This document shows, piece by piece, positions 45,098 to 52,569 of a stretch of 64,000 bases of DNA. The number at the start of each line of letters is the position of its first letter. The first letter of the stretch is position 1. This DNA is from TMP-86 sp046347195. Its GTDB lineage: Bacteria > Pseudomonadota > Gammaproteobacteria > Steroidobacterales > Steroidobacteraceae. Below the pieces are notes generated by a model. It was not told the origin of the DNA and did no database searches. It was given only the letters and a program-made list of their open reading frames with translations. Both the position numbers and the translations under genes were made by a program. The stretch is taken from contig JAXMGQ010000022.1 of assembly GCA_046347195.1 (NCBI GenBank), positions 12,711 through 76,710 of the forward strand, given 5' to 3'.

Positions 45098-45135
45098 GAC
45101 CTGTATATACTATCAGATAGTGGGTTTATATACAG
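45084..45135 (+). promoter_or_regulatory. lexA promoter with LexA operators
   Basis: Promoter: TTGCCA (45084-45089), 16-base spacer, TATACT (45106-45111). LexA box 1 is at 45101-45116 (CTGTATATACTATCAG; CTGT-N8-xCAG, one base off the ACAG end). Box 2 is the half-matched site at 45120-45135 whose minus strand reads CTGTATATAAACCCAC, similar to the second E. coli lexA box. Box 1 covers the -10, so LexA binding should block transcription. The predicted transcript has a normal ribosome binding site (AGGAG) before ATG 45145. Confidence 0.85.
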
Positions 45136-45144
45136 GAGCCTTCC

Positions 45145-45768
45145 ATGTCAGATCTCACGCCGCGGCAGACGCAGATCCTCAGGCTCATCCAGGACGCCAT
45201 CCACGAAAGCGGCATGCCGCCGACGCGCGCGGAGATCGCGCGAACCCTGGGCTTCCGCTCTCCCAACGCCGCCGAGGAACACTTGCGCGCCCTGCAGCGC
45301 AAGGGGGTCATCGACCTCATTCCCGGCGCTTCTCGTGGCATCCAGCTCAAGGACATCCTGCGTGAGCAGCTCGGCCTGCCGCTGGTGGGCCGGGTGGCCG
45401 CCGGCCGGCCCATCCTCGCCGAGGAGCACATCGAATCCCGCTACCAGATCGATCCGGCGCTGTTCCAGCCGCGCCCGCACTACCTGCTCAAGGTCCAGGG
45501 CATGAGCATGCGCGATGCCGGCATCCTCGACGGGGATCTCGTCGCGGTGCATCGCACCGCCGAGGTCCGCAACCGCCAGATCGTCGTGGCGCGCCTGGAG
45601 AACGAGGTCACCGTGAAGCGCTACAAGCAGGAGGGTCCCATCGTCTGGCTCATGCCCGAGAACGCGGACTTCGAGCCGATCCGGGTCGACCTCAAGGCCG
45701 AACCGATGATCATCGAAGGTGTGGTGGTGGGCGTGCTGCGCCGGGGCCGGCAGATCGAGGCCGCCTGA
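45145..45768 (+). CDS. lexA: SOS repressor LexA
   Basis: A 207-residue repressor-protease. N-terminal winged helix-turn-helix MSDLTPRQTQILRLIQDAI. Cleavage site Ala86-Gly87 (VAAGRPIL). Catalytic Ser121 (GMSMRD) and Lys158 (VTVKRYK) are present, so RecA-stimulated self-cleavage should work. Autoregulated through the upstream boxes. No SOS partner gene follows; the gene downstream is on the other strand. Confidence 0.97.
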   Translation: MSDLTPRQTQILRLIQDAIHESGMPPTRAEIARTLGFRSPNAAEEHLRALQRKGVIDLIPGASRGIQLKDILREQLGLPLVGRVAAGRPILAEEHIESRYQIDPALFQPRPHYLLKVQGMSMRDAGILDGDLVAVHRTAEVRNRQIVVARLENEVTVKRYKQEGPIVWLMPENADFEPIRVDLKAEPMIIEGVVVGVLRRGRQIEAA

Positions 45769-45790
45769 AACCGCCTGAAACCGCCTGAAG
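45761..45790 (+). repeat. 10-base repeat x3 at the lexA stop, giving TGA in all three frames
   Basis: CCGCCTGAA(A/A/G) is repeated three times in tandem; the lexA stop lies in the first. Because the unit is 10 bases, TGA falls in each frame in turn (45766, 45776, 45786). This may be only slippage, but it ends readthrough in any frame. Confidence 0.7.
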
Positions 45791-45812
45791 CCGGCCGCCC
45801 GCCGCGAAGGCG

Positions 45813-46088
45813 TCAGCGCCGTCGGGCGACCTTGCCGCGGGGCCCGGTTCCGGACTCGTCATCGCTGATGTCGTAGTCCTCGAAATCACTCAGCAACTCG
45901 GCGGTTCGCTTCTCTTCGATCACGCGCTCCAGCCGCCGCCAGGTCGGTTCCTGGCCGCCCTTGGCTGCACGACGCCGCTGCTTCTCCACATCCCGGATCA
46001 GGTGATCCAGGTCGGCATCATCAGTCTCGTTCGAGGACTCCTCGCCATCGTCCTCGTCGAACTCGTCGGCGTCGGCTTTCTCGCTCAT
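45813..46088 (-). CDS. Small acidic protein, unknown function
   Basis: A 91-residue hydrophilic protein with an acidic N-terminus (DADEFDEDDGEESSNETDDADLDHL), a central helical WRRLERVIEEKRTAELLSDFEDYDI stretch and a basic end. The central segment loosely resembles the PA3496-type small envelope-linked proteins, which is not enough for a name. Its own promoter TTGCCC-18-TATAAC (46157-46162 and 46133-46138, minus strand) is upstream, so it is not part of the gsp operon that ends at 46183. Confidence 0.6.
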   Translation of the reverse strand: MSEKADADEFDEDDGEESSNETDDADLDHLIRDVEKQRRRAAKGGQEPTWRRLERVIEEKRTAELLSDFEDYDISDDESGTGPRGKVARRR

Positions 46089-46132
46089 CAGTCAGGCATC
46101 TCACGTGTTGCCACAGGTGCTGATAGCGCCGC

Positions 46133-46162
46133 GTTATAAACGAAAGATCCACCCTTGGGCAA
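46133..46162 (-). promoter_or_regulatory. Candidate promoter of the small acidic protein gene
   Basis: On the minus strand TTGCCC (plus 46157-46162), 18-base spacer, TATAAC (plus 46133-46138). Predicted start is near 46126, with a 38-base leader to ATG 46088. Confidence 0.6.
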
Positions 46163-46182
46163 TAGCCCTGCGTCACGCTTTT

Positions 46183-47400
46183 TCAGCGGACCAGGTCGTT
46201 GAGCTGGAAGATGGGCAGCAAGAGGGCGATGACGATGAACATGACGATTGATCCCATGACCACGATCATCAGCGGTCCGAGCAGGTTGGTCAGCGTGGAC
46301 AACAGGCTGTCCATCTCGCGTTCCTGGTTGGTGGCGGCCCTTTCGAGCATCTTCTCGAGCTCGCCGCTGCTCTCGCCACTGGAAATGAGATGGATCATCA
46401 TCGGCGGAAAAATCTTCTTCGCCGCCAGCGACCGGCCTATGGGCGCGCCCTCGCGCACCCGCAGGGCGGCATCACTGACCGCCTGTTTCATCGGCAGGTT
46501 GGTCACCACGTCCGCCGAGATGCGCAACGCTTCCAGCACGGGCACCGCGCTGGCCGTGAGGATGCTCAAGGTGCGGGCGAACCTCGCGGTGTTCAGTCCG
46601 CGGATGACTTTTCCGATCAGGGGAATCCGCAACAGCAGCACGTCGAAGCGCATCTGCGCGGCAGGGGCCTTCAGCCAGCGCAGGAACAGCCAGGCGAGGA
46701 CCCCGATGAGGGCCAGGGCGTAGAACCAGTAGTGGCGCGCGAAGTCGCTGGCGCCGATCAGGATGCGCGTGGCCAGCGGCAGCACCTGGTTGCTGGATTC
46801 GAACACCGCGACCACCTGTGGCACGACGTAGGCCAGCAGGAAGGAGACGATGGCCACCGACAGCACCACCAGCACGATCGGGTACACCAGCGCATTGGTG
46901 ACCTGCTGGCGGATGAGCTGGCGTGACTCGGTGTAGTCCGAGAGCCGCTCCAGCACATCATCCAGCCGGCCCGACTGTTCGCCTGCCGCGACGGTGGCGC
47001 GGTAGATCTCCGGGAATGCCTGGGGGAAGTCCTTCAGGCCGTCGGCCAGCGGATGGCCCTCGACCACCTTGCCGCGCACCCCGAGGATGATGCTCTGGAT
47101 GCGGGGCTTCTCGGTCTGCTCGGCCACCGCCTGCAGCGTTTCCTCCAGGGGGAGCCCCGAGCGCAGGAGCGTGGCGAGCTGGCGGGTCACCATGGCAAGG
47201 TCCAGGGTGGACACGCCGCGCCGGAACAGGCTCCTGGAGCGGCCCCGGGCCAGTTCCTTCTGCGCCGCCTCGCGCACATCGACGGGCAGGAGCTGGCGCT
47301 CGCGCAGCAGCTGGCGGACGTGCTTGGGCGTGTCGCCCTCGATCAGCCCCTTCCTCTCACGGCCACCGGCATCCAGTGCCGTGTATTCGAACGCACCCAT
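46183..47400 (-). CDS. gspF: Type II secretion inner-membrane protein GspF
   Basis: A 405-residue inner-membrane platform protein. Two GspF domains alternate with membrane helices (about residues 170-190, 220-240 and 375-400). N-terminus MGAFEYTALDAGGRERKG, with RQLATLLRSGLPLEETLQAVAEQT. It binds GspE and GspL at the base of the secretion machine. Last gene of the gspCDEF run; the pseudopilin genes gspG-K and gspL/M are not in the window. Confidence 0.95.
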   Translation of the reverse strand: MGAFEYTALDAGGRERKGLIEGDTPKHVRQLLRERQLLPVDVREAAQKELARGRSRSLFRRGVSTLDLAMVTRQLATLLRSGLPLEETLQAVAEQTEKPRIQSIILGVRGKVVEGHPLADGLKDFPQAFPEIYRATVAAGEQSGRLDDVLERLSDYTESRQLIRQQVTNALVYPIVLVVLSVAIVSFLLAYVVPQVVAVFESSNQVLPLATRILIGASDFARHYWFYALALIGVLAWLFLRWLKAPAAQMRFDVLLLRIPLIGKVIRGLNTARFARTLSILTASAVPVLEALRISADVVTNLPMKQAVSDAALRVREGAPIGRSLAAKKIFPPMMIHLISSGESSGELEKMLERAATNQEREMDSLLSTLTNLLGPLMIVVMGSIVMFIVIALLLPIFQLNDLVR

Positions 47401-47409
47401 GCGTGGATG

Positions 47410-48897
47410 CTAATCCTCGCGGGTGACGCGCAACAACTCCTCGAGCGTGGTCTCGCCCGCGAGCACCTTGGCGCGCCCGTCATCGCGGATGCTGGGGCTC
47501 GCGGTGCGCGCGTAGCGCTCCAGCTCCTGCTCGGAGGAACCATCGTGGATCATGGTGCGCATGTGGTCATCGACCGCGATCAGCTCGTAGATGCCGGTGC
47601 GGCCGCGATAGCCACTGCCCGGTTCGGAACTCGGACGGTAGAGCGTCACCGCTTCCTCGTTGGGTCCCAGGTTCAGCAGCCGGCGCTCGTACTCGCCGGC
47701 CTTGAAGGGCTGGCGAGTGTCGGGATTGAGCACGCGCACCAGGCGCTGCGCCAGCACGCCGATGAGCGAGGAGGAAAGCAGGAAGGGCTCGATGCCCATG
47801 TCGCGCAGGCGTGTCACCGCGCCCACGGCGGTGTTGGTGTGGAGCGTGGAGAGCACCAGGTGGCCGGTGAGGCTCGCCTGCACCGCGATCTGCGCGGTCT
47901 CGAGGTCGCGGATCTCGCCCACCATCACCACATCGGGGTCCTGTCGCAGGATGGCGCGCAGGCCGCGCGCGAAGGTCATCTCCACCTTGGTGTTGACCTG
48001 GGTCTGGCCGATGCCGTCGATGTAGTACTCGATCGGGTCCTCGACGGTCATGATGTTGCGCGTGTTGTCGTTGATGCGCTCCAGCGCCGCGTACAGCGTC
48101 GTGGTCTTGCCCGAGCCTGTGGGACCGGTCACGAGGATGATGCCGTGCGGCTTGTGGATGATCTCGTCCATGGTGTCGCGCGTGCGCGGATCCATGCCCA
48201 GCGCGCCCAGGTCGAGTCGTCCGGCCTGCTTGTCGAGCAGTCGCAGCACCACGCGCTCGCCATGGCCGGACGGGAGCGTGGAGACGCGCACGTCCACGGC
48301 GCGCCCCGCGATGCGCAGGCTGATGCGCCCGTCCTGCGGCAGCCGGCGCTCGGCGATGTCGAGCTTGGACATGACCTTGATGCGCGAGACCACCAGCGGC
48401 GCCACGGCCCGCTTGGTCTGCAGCACCTCGCGCAGCACGCCATCGACGCGGAAACGGATCACCAGCCGGTTCTCATAGGGCTCGATATGGATGTCCGAGC
48501 CGTTTTCCTTGACCGCCTGGGTCAGCAGCGCGTTGATCAGCCGGATGATCGGCGCCTCGTCATCGCTCTCCAGCAGGTCCGAGGTCTCCGGAATGCCTTC
48601 GGCCAGGTGCGCAAGATCTGTGTTGTCGTCCAGCCCCTCGAGCATCTGCATGGCGACGCCAGAGCCCGCTTCATAGGCCCGGCGCAGCATCTCGTCGAAC
48701 TCAGGGGCGGACACCCGCGTGACCTTCAGCGGCAGGCGCATGAAACGCCGCACCTCGGCCAGGCTCTGCGGCGTCACGTGAGGCCGGCACACCACATCCG
48801 CCGAGCCCTCCAGCACCCCACGCACCAGCACGCCGTGGCGCTTGGCGAAGGGGAAGGAGAGCTTGCGCTCGACCGGTTCCAGGAGCTAGGCGTTCAC
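47410..48897 (-). pseudogene. gspE: Type II secretion ATPase GspE, in-frame stop near the 5' end
   Basis: The body is a complete GspE ATPase that energises pseudopilus assembly. It has Walker A GPTGSGKTTTLYAAL, the ASP box QDPDVVMVGEIRD, and the family core VRGVLEGSADVVCRP. A GTG at 48897, overlapping-type distance from gspD, begins M-N-A but the fourth codon is TAG (48888-48886). The frame beyond it (LLEPVERKLSFPFAKRHGVLVRG) is the expected N-terminus. A GTG at 48831 would lose about 22 residues. I take the TAG as a likely consensus error or a small rearrangement. The usual C4 metal cluster is reduced: I do not see the four cysteines between the two ATPase lobes. Confidence 0.85.
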
Positions 48898-48899
48898 GG

Positions 48900-51041
48900 C
48901 TACGGGCTCGGCGGCTCGGTCGCCGGCGGCTTGGCGGCCTCGGGCGTGGTGCTCGCCGGGGCCGCCGAGGGCCCCGAGGCGGGCGCCGTGTCCGGGCCGG
49001 GTGTCGGCGCCGTCACGCCGGGCTTGGCCGGGCCCGCCGGCGGCAGGGACACGGGCGGTGTGGGCGGCAGCACCGGCAATACCGGCTGGCGCTCACCGGG
49101 CAGCAGCGTGATGCCCTTGCCCTGGTCGCGCTGCTGGTTGCGCATGAAGTTGTACTTGTCGCCCGTGGCGATGGCGGTCTCGGCGCCATCGCGCAGGATC
49201 TTCGGCCGGATGAAGACCATCAGGTTCTTCTTCTGGCGCGAGCCGCTGCGCGACTTGAACAGTTCGCCCAGCAGCGGGATGCGGCCGAGGAAGGGCACAC
49301 GCGACTGGCTCTCGCTCACGGTGTCCGAGATCAGGCCGCCCAGCACCACGATGCCGCCGTCCTCGATCAGCACGGTTGTCTTGATGGATCGCTTGATCGT
49401 GGAGATGTCGGCCGAGTCCTGGAGCTTTGCGCCGGGCGCGGAATCCTCCTGCTCGATCTTCATCGTCACTGAATCCCCCAGGTTGATCTGGGGAGTGACC
49501 TTGAGAATGGTGCCCAGTTCCTGGCGCTGGATGGTCTGGAAGGGGTTCACGCCGCTGCTCGACTGGCTGTTGGTGCTGGCGTAGGAGCCGGTGATCAACG
49601 GCACATCGGTGGTGACCTTCACCTCTGCTTCCTGGTTGTCCATGGTGGTCAGCGTGGGCGTGGAGATGACGTTGCTCGAGCCATCGCTGCGCAGCGCCTG
49701 CAGGATCGCGGCGAAATTGGTGCCGCTGTCCTTGTTGTAGCGTCCCACGGCAAGCGTGGCGCCCGTGCCCAGCACCTTGCTGGTGAGGCCCGCAGCATTG
49801 CCGGTTGCGGCTGCGCCGATCAGATCGACGATGCTGGCGCCGCTTCCGGGCAGGTTGGATACGGCACCGGGGACCGCTGTGTTGCCCTGGCCATACACGG
49901 CCCATTGCACGCCGAGGTTCGAGGACTTGTTCGCATCCACCTCGACGATGATGGCCTCGACCTCGACCTGTGCGCGGCGGATGTCGAGCTTGTCGATCAC
50001 CGCCATCAGCGAGCGCATGATCTTCGGCGGCGCGGTGATGATGAGCGCGTTGGTCGCGGGGTCCGCCCAGATGGTGGCGCTGGAATCCAGGTTGGCGGCG
50101 CCGGCGGCGTTGGAGGTGGCGCCTGCCTGTGCCTTGGCCGTGGCGGTGGCCTGGCCCTTCAACTTCTCGGCGATCTTCTCCGCATCGGCGTAGCGCAGGT
50201 AGCGCACCTGCGTGTCACCGCCGGACTCGAGCGGGGTGTCGAGGTTGACGATCAGCGCCTTCAGGCGCAGCCGCTGGGCCTTCTCACCGCTGATCAGCAC
50301 GCTGTTGGTGCGCTCGTCGGCGACCATCTTCACCGCACCACCGCCGCCGCCTTCGCCACCCTGGGCCTGGTAAAGCTGGTTGACGATGCGCACGATCTCG
50401 TTGGCGCTCGCGTTCTGCAACAGCACCACATCGACCGGATCATCGCCGGCCTCGTCCATGCGCCGGATGATGCGCACGATGCGGTTCACGTTGTTCGCCC
50501 GGTCCGAGATGATCAGCATGTTGCCGCCCGGATAGGCGGCGAGGTGCCCGTATTGCGGGATCAGCGGGCGCAGCAGCGGCACCAGCTGCGCCGCGTTCAC
50601 GTTCTTCATCGTGATGATCTGCGTGACGATCTCGTCCGAGGAGGAGTTCAAGCTGTTCGGCAGGTCATTGGCCGGCAACTGGCGCGCGTCGGTGTTCGGG
50701 ACGATCTTGATCACCTTGCCGGCCGGGACCGCCACGTAGCCGTACACCTGCAGCACCGACAGGAAGGCTTCGTAGAACGCCTGCGGCGACATCGGCGTGG
50801 CCGACAGCATGGTCACCTTGGCGTTGACCCGCGGGTCGATGATGAAGTTCTTGCCGGTGACCTCGCTGACCGCCTGGATGATCTGGCTCAGGTCGGCGTC
50901 CTTGTAATTGGGCGTGATGGTCGCCTGCTCCTGCGAGTGCGCCATGCCGGCACCGCCCGCCAGGGCGAGGCCCAGCGCCAGGCTGATTGCGAGTCGGCTC
51001 AGCCGGCGGCGGGCCGGCGAAGGTGGGTTGGGTCTGTGCAT
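48900..51041 (-). CDS. gspD: Type II secretion secretin GspD
   Basis: A 713-residue outer-membrane channel. Signal peptide (to about residue 35, AGGAGMAHS), N0-N3 domains (ITPNYKDADLSQIIQAVSEVTGKNFIIDPRV), and the secretin core with VPFLGRIPLLGELFKSRS. The last 60 residues are a Pro/Ala-rich tail. ATG 51041 fits the signal peptide and is preferred over upstream in-frame codons. It is 43 bases from gspC. Confidence 0.96.
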   Translation of the reverse strand: MHRPNPPSPARRRLSRLAISLALGLALAGGAGMAHSQEQATITPNYKDADLSQIIQAVSEVTGKNFIIDPRVNAKVTMLSATPMSPQAFYEAFLSVLQVYGYVAVPAGKVIKIVPNTDARQLPANDLPNSLNSSSDEIVTQIITMKNVNAAQLVPLLRPLIPQYGHLAAYPGGNMLIISDRANNVNRIVRIIRRMDEAGDDPVDVVLLQNASANEIVRIVNQLYQAQGGEGGGGGAVKMVADERTNSVLISGEKAQRLRLKALIVNLDTPLESGGDTQVRYLRYADAEKIAEKLKGQATATAKAQAGATSNAAGAANLDSSATIWADPATNALIITAPPKIMRSLMAVIDKLDIRRAQVEVEAIIVEVDANKSSNLGVQWAVYGQGNTAVPGAVSNLPGSGASIVDLIGAAATGNAAGLTSKVLGTGATLAVGRYNKDSGTNFAAILQALRSDGSSNVISTPTLTTMDNQEAEVKVTTDVPLITGSYASTNSQSSSGVNPFQTIQRQELGTILKVTPQINLGDSVTMKIEQEDSAPGAKLQDSADISTIKRSIKTTVLIEDGGIVVLGGLISDTVSESQSRVPFLGRIPLLGELFKSRSGSRQKKNLMVFIRPKILRDGAETAIATGDKYNFMRNQQRDQGKGITLLPGERQPVLPVLPPTPPVSLPPAGPAKPGVTAPTPGPDTAPASGPSAAPASTTPEAAKPPATEPPSP

Positions 51042-51084
51042 TGTGAAACTCGTCCAAGTGCGAACCGGGTGGCGCCCGGGCCCG

Positions 51085-52053
51085 CTATTCGTTGGTGTCC
51101 TCTTCCGCAGGAGCCGTCTGTGCCGGCGGCTGCGGGGGTGCAGCACCTGCATCGATCTCCAGCTCCCTGGATGCCTGTTGAGCCACGTTCGCGATGTTCA
51201 GCGTTATATCCTGCTTCTGGCCGCCGCGTTCGACGGTGATGGTCGCCCGGTCCGAACTCGACAGGGTGTTCAGGACCTCCTGGCTGCGCTGGGGGTCATC
51301 CAGCGGCGTGCCATTGATCCCGGTCACGATGTCACCCGGCTTCAGCCCGAGTTTGGAGAAAATAAGCCGGTTTCGACCCGGATACGCTCGAAAGCCTCGC
51401 AGTTTTCCCGCCTTGTTGTCGTAGGACGGCACGGTCCGCATGATCTCGTTGAGCAGGCCAGGCTCCGCCTGCACCCGGCGGCGCAGGTTTTCCGCCACGC
51501 TGAAGCCGCCGTGTCCATCATCTGCGTAGCTGCGCGGCGGGGGTCCCGGCGGCGGTCCCGCAGGGCCGCCCTCCAGTTGCCGCGGCAGCATCAGGCTCTC
51601 GAGATTGCCGTCGCGGGCCAGCAGCACGCGGTCGAGGTAGACCGAATGCACCGTCGCGCCGCCCACCCTGTCGCCGATCGAATACACCTTGGACGGGCCG
51701 CCATCGCTGATGATGGCCACGCCACGTTTGGGGTCCTGCGTCGCGATGGTGCCGGTCAGGGTGAGATTGGAACTGCTCGGTGGCGCATCCGCGGGGTCGA
51801 GGTCGGCTTCCTGCGCCTCGGCGACCCCGAACAGGTGAGCCGCGACCAGGCGGTTCACGTCCACCGGCGCATGGGCTGCGACCGGCTGCACCGGCCGGGA
51901 GGCGGACACCGGCTTCAACGGTGTGCCACCGGCAAAGCTCAAGCCGATCCGCGCAAGCTCCACCGCGATCAGCGCAGCCAGACACATCGAGATGAGCCAC
52001 GGTCCGTTGACCGACGCCCTGGAGATCAACGCTGGGAGCCGCGATTCAAGCAT
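51085..52053 (-). CDS. gspC: Type II secretion protein GspC
   Basis: A 322-residue inner-membrane protein linking the platform to the secretin. One membrane helix near residues 18-40 (WLISMCLAALIAVELARIGL), a homology region domain (NLTLTGTIATQDPKRGVAIISDG), and a C-terminal PDZ-like domain (NRLIFSKLGLKPGDIVTGINGTPLDD) as in many GspC proteins. A Pro/Gly-rich linker lies between. First gene of the operon. The start is ATG at 52053. Confidence 0.93.
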   Translation of the reverse strand: MLESRLPALISRASVNGPWLISMCLAALIAVELARIGLSFAGGTPLKPVSASRPVQPVAAHAPVDVNRLVAAHLFGVAEAQEADLDPADAPPSSSNLTLTGTIATQDPKRGVAIISDGGPSKVYSIGDRVGGATVHSVYLDRVLLARDGNLESLMLPRQLEGGPAGPPPGPPPRSYADDGHGGFSVAENLRRRVQAEPGLLNEIMRTVPSYDNKAGKLRGFRAYPGRNRLIFSKLGLKPGDIVTGINGTPLDDPQRSQEVLNTLSSSDRATITVERGGQKQDITLNIANVAQQASRELEIDAGAAPPQPPAQTAPAEEDTNE

Positions 52054-52207
52054 GTGTCAGGGATGTTGCGCGAAGTGCGGGGTGAAAAAAAGCATGTCGC
52101 CGATTGACTACCACTTCGAAAATGCGTGAGCTGGCATCATAAGGGTCTGCGACTTGCGGCTCAAGCAGTTGTTTTGCTTGCCAAAGTTCATCCCGTTCCG
52201 GCGCTGC

Positions 52208-52236
52208 TTGTAATATCGGAATACGCGCCCTATAAC
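52208..52236 (+). promoter_or_regulatory. clpS-clpA promoter (TTGTAA-17-TATAAC)
   Basis: TTGTAA (52208-52213), 17-base spacer, TATAAC (52231-52236), then eight bases to the clpS ATG at 52245. Transcription would start at about 52243-52244, so the clpS message may be leaderless. No Shine-Dalgarno sequence is visible before the ATG. Confidence 0.7.
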
Positions 52237-52244
52237 AGCACCGA

Positions 52245-52565
52245 ATGAGCGATATCGAGCGCGGTCGGGAGGGCACCGGCCTGGTCGTCGAGGAGTCGAC
52301 GCCCCGGCTCAAGCGGCCCCCCTTGTATCAAGTTGTCCTGATCAACGACGACTACACTCCCATGGAGTTCGTGGTCGATATCCTGCAGCGGTTCTTTTCC
52401 ATGGACCGCACCAAGGCCACCCGTGTCATGCTCGAGGTCCATACCAAGGGCAAGGGCGTGTGTGGTGTGTTTACCTATGAAATCGCCGAGACCAAGGTGG
52501 CCCATGTGCTGGCCTACGCCCGCCAGCACCAGCATCCCTTGATGGCGACCCTGGAAGAGGCCTGA
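52245..52565 (+). CDS. clpS: ClpS adaptor protein
   Basis: A 106-residue adaptor that brings N-degron substrates to ClpAP. The core LINDDYTPMEFVVDILQRFF and CGVFTYEIAETKV match ClpS; residues that bind the N-terminal Leu/Phe pocket are present. It is next to clpA, five bases apart, as in other gammaproteobacteria. See the promoter entry for the leaderless start. Confidence 0.96.
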   Translation: MSDIERGREGTGLVVEESTPRLKRPPLYQVVLINDDYTPMEFVVDILQRFFSMDRTKATRVMLEVHTKGKGVCGVFTYEIAETKVAHVLAYARQHQHPLMATLEEA

Positions 52566-52569
52566 ATCC

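Noticed and set aside
47053..49584. 843-codon open frame antisense to gspF, gspE and gspD
   Set aside because: Covers the T2SS genes; no domain.
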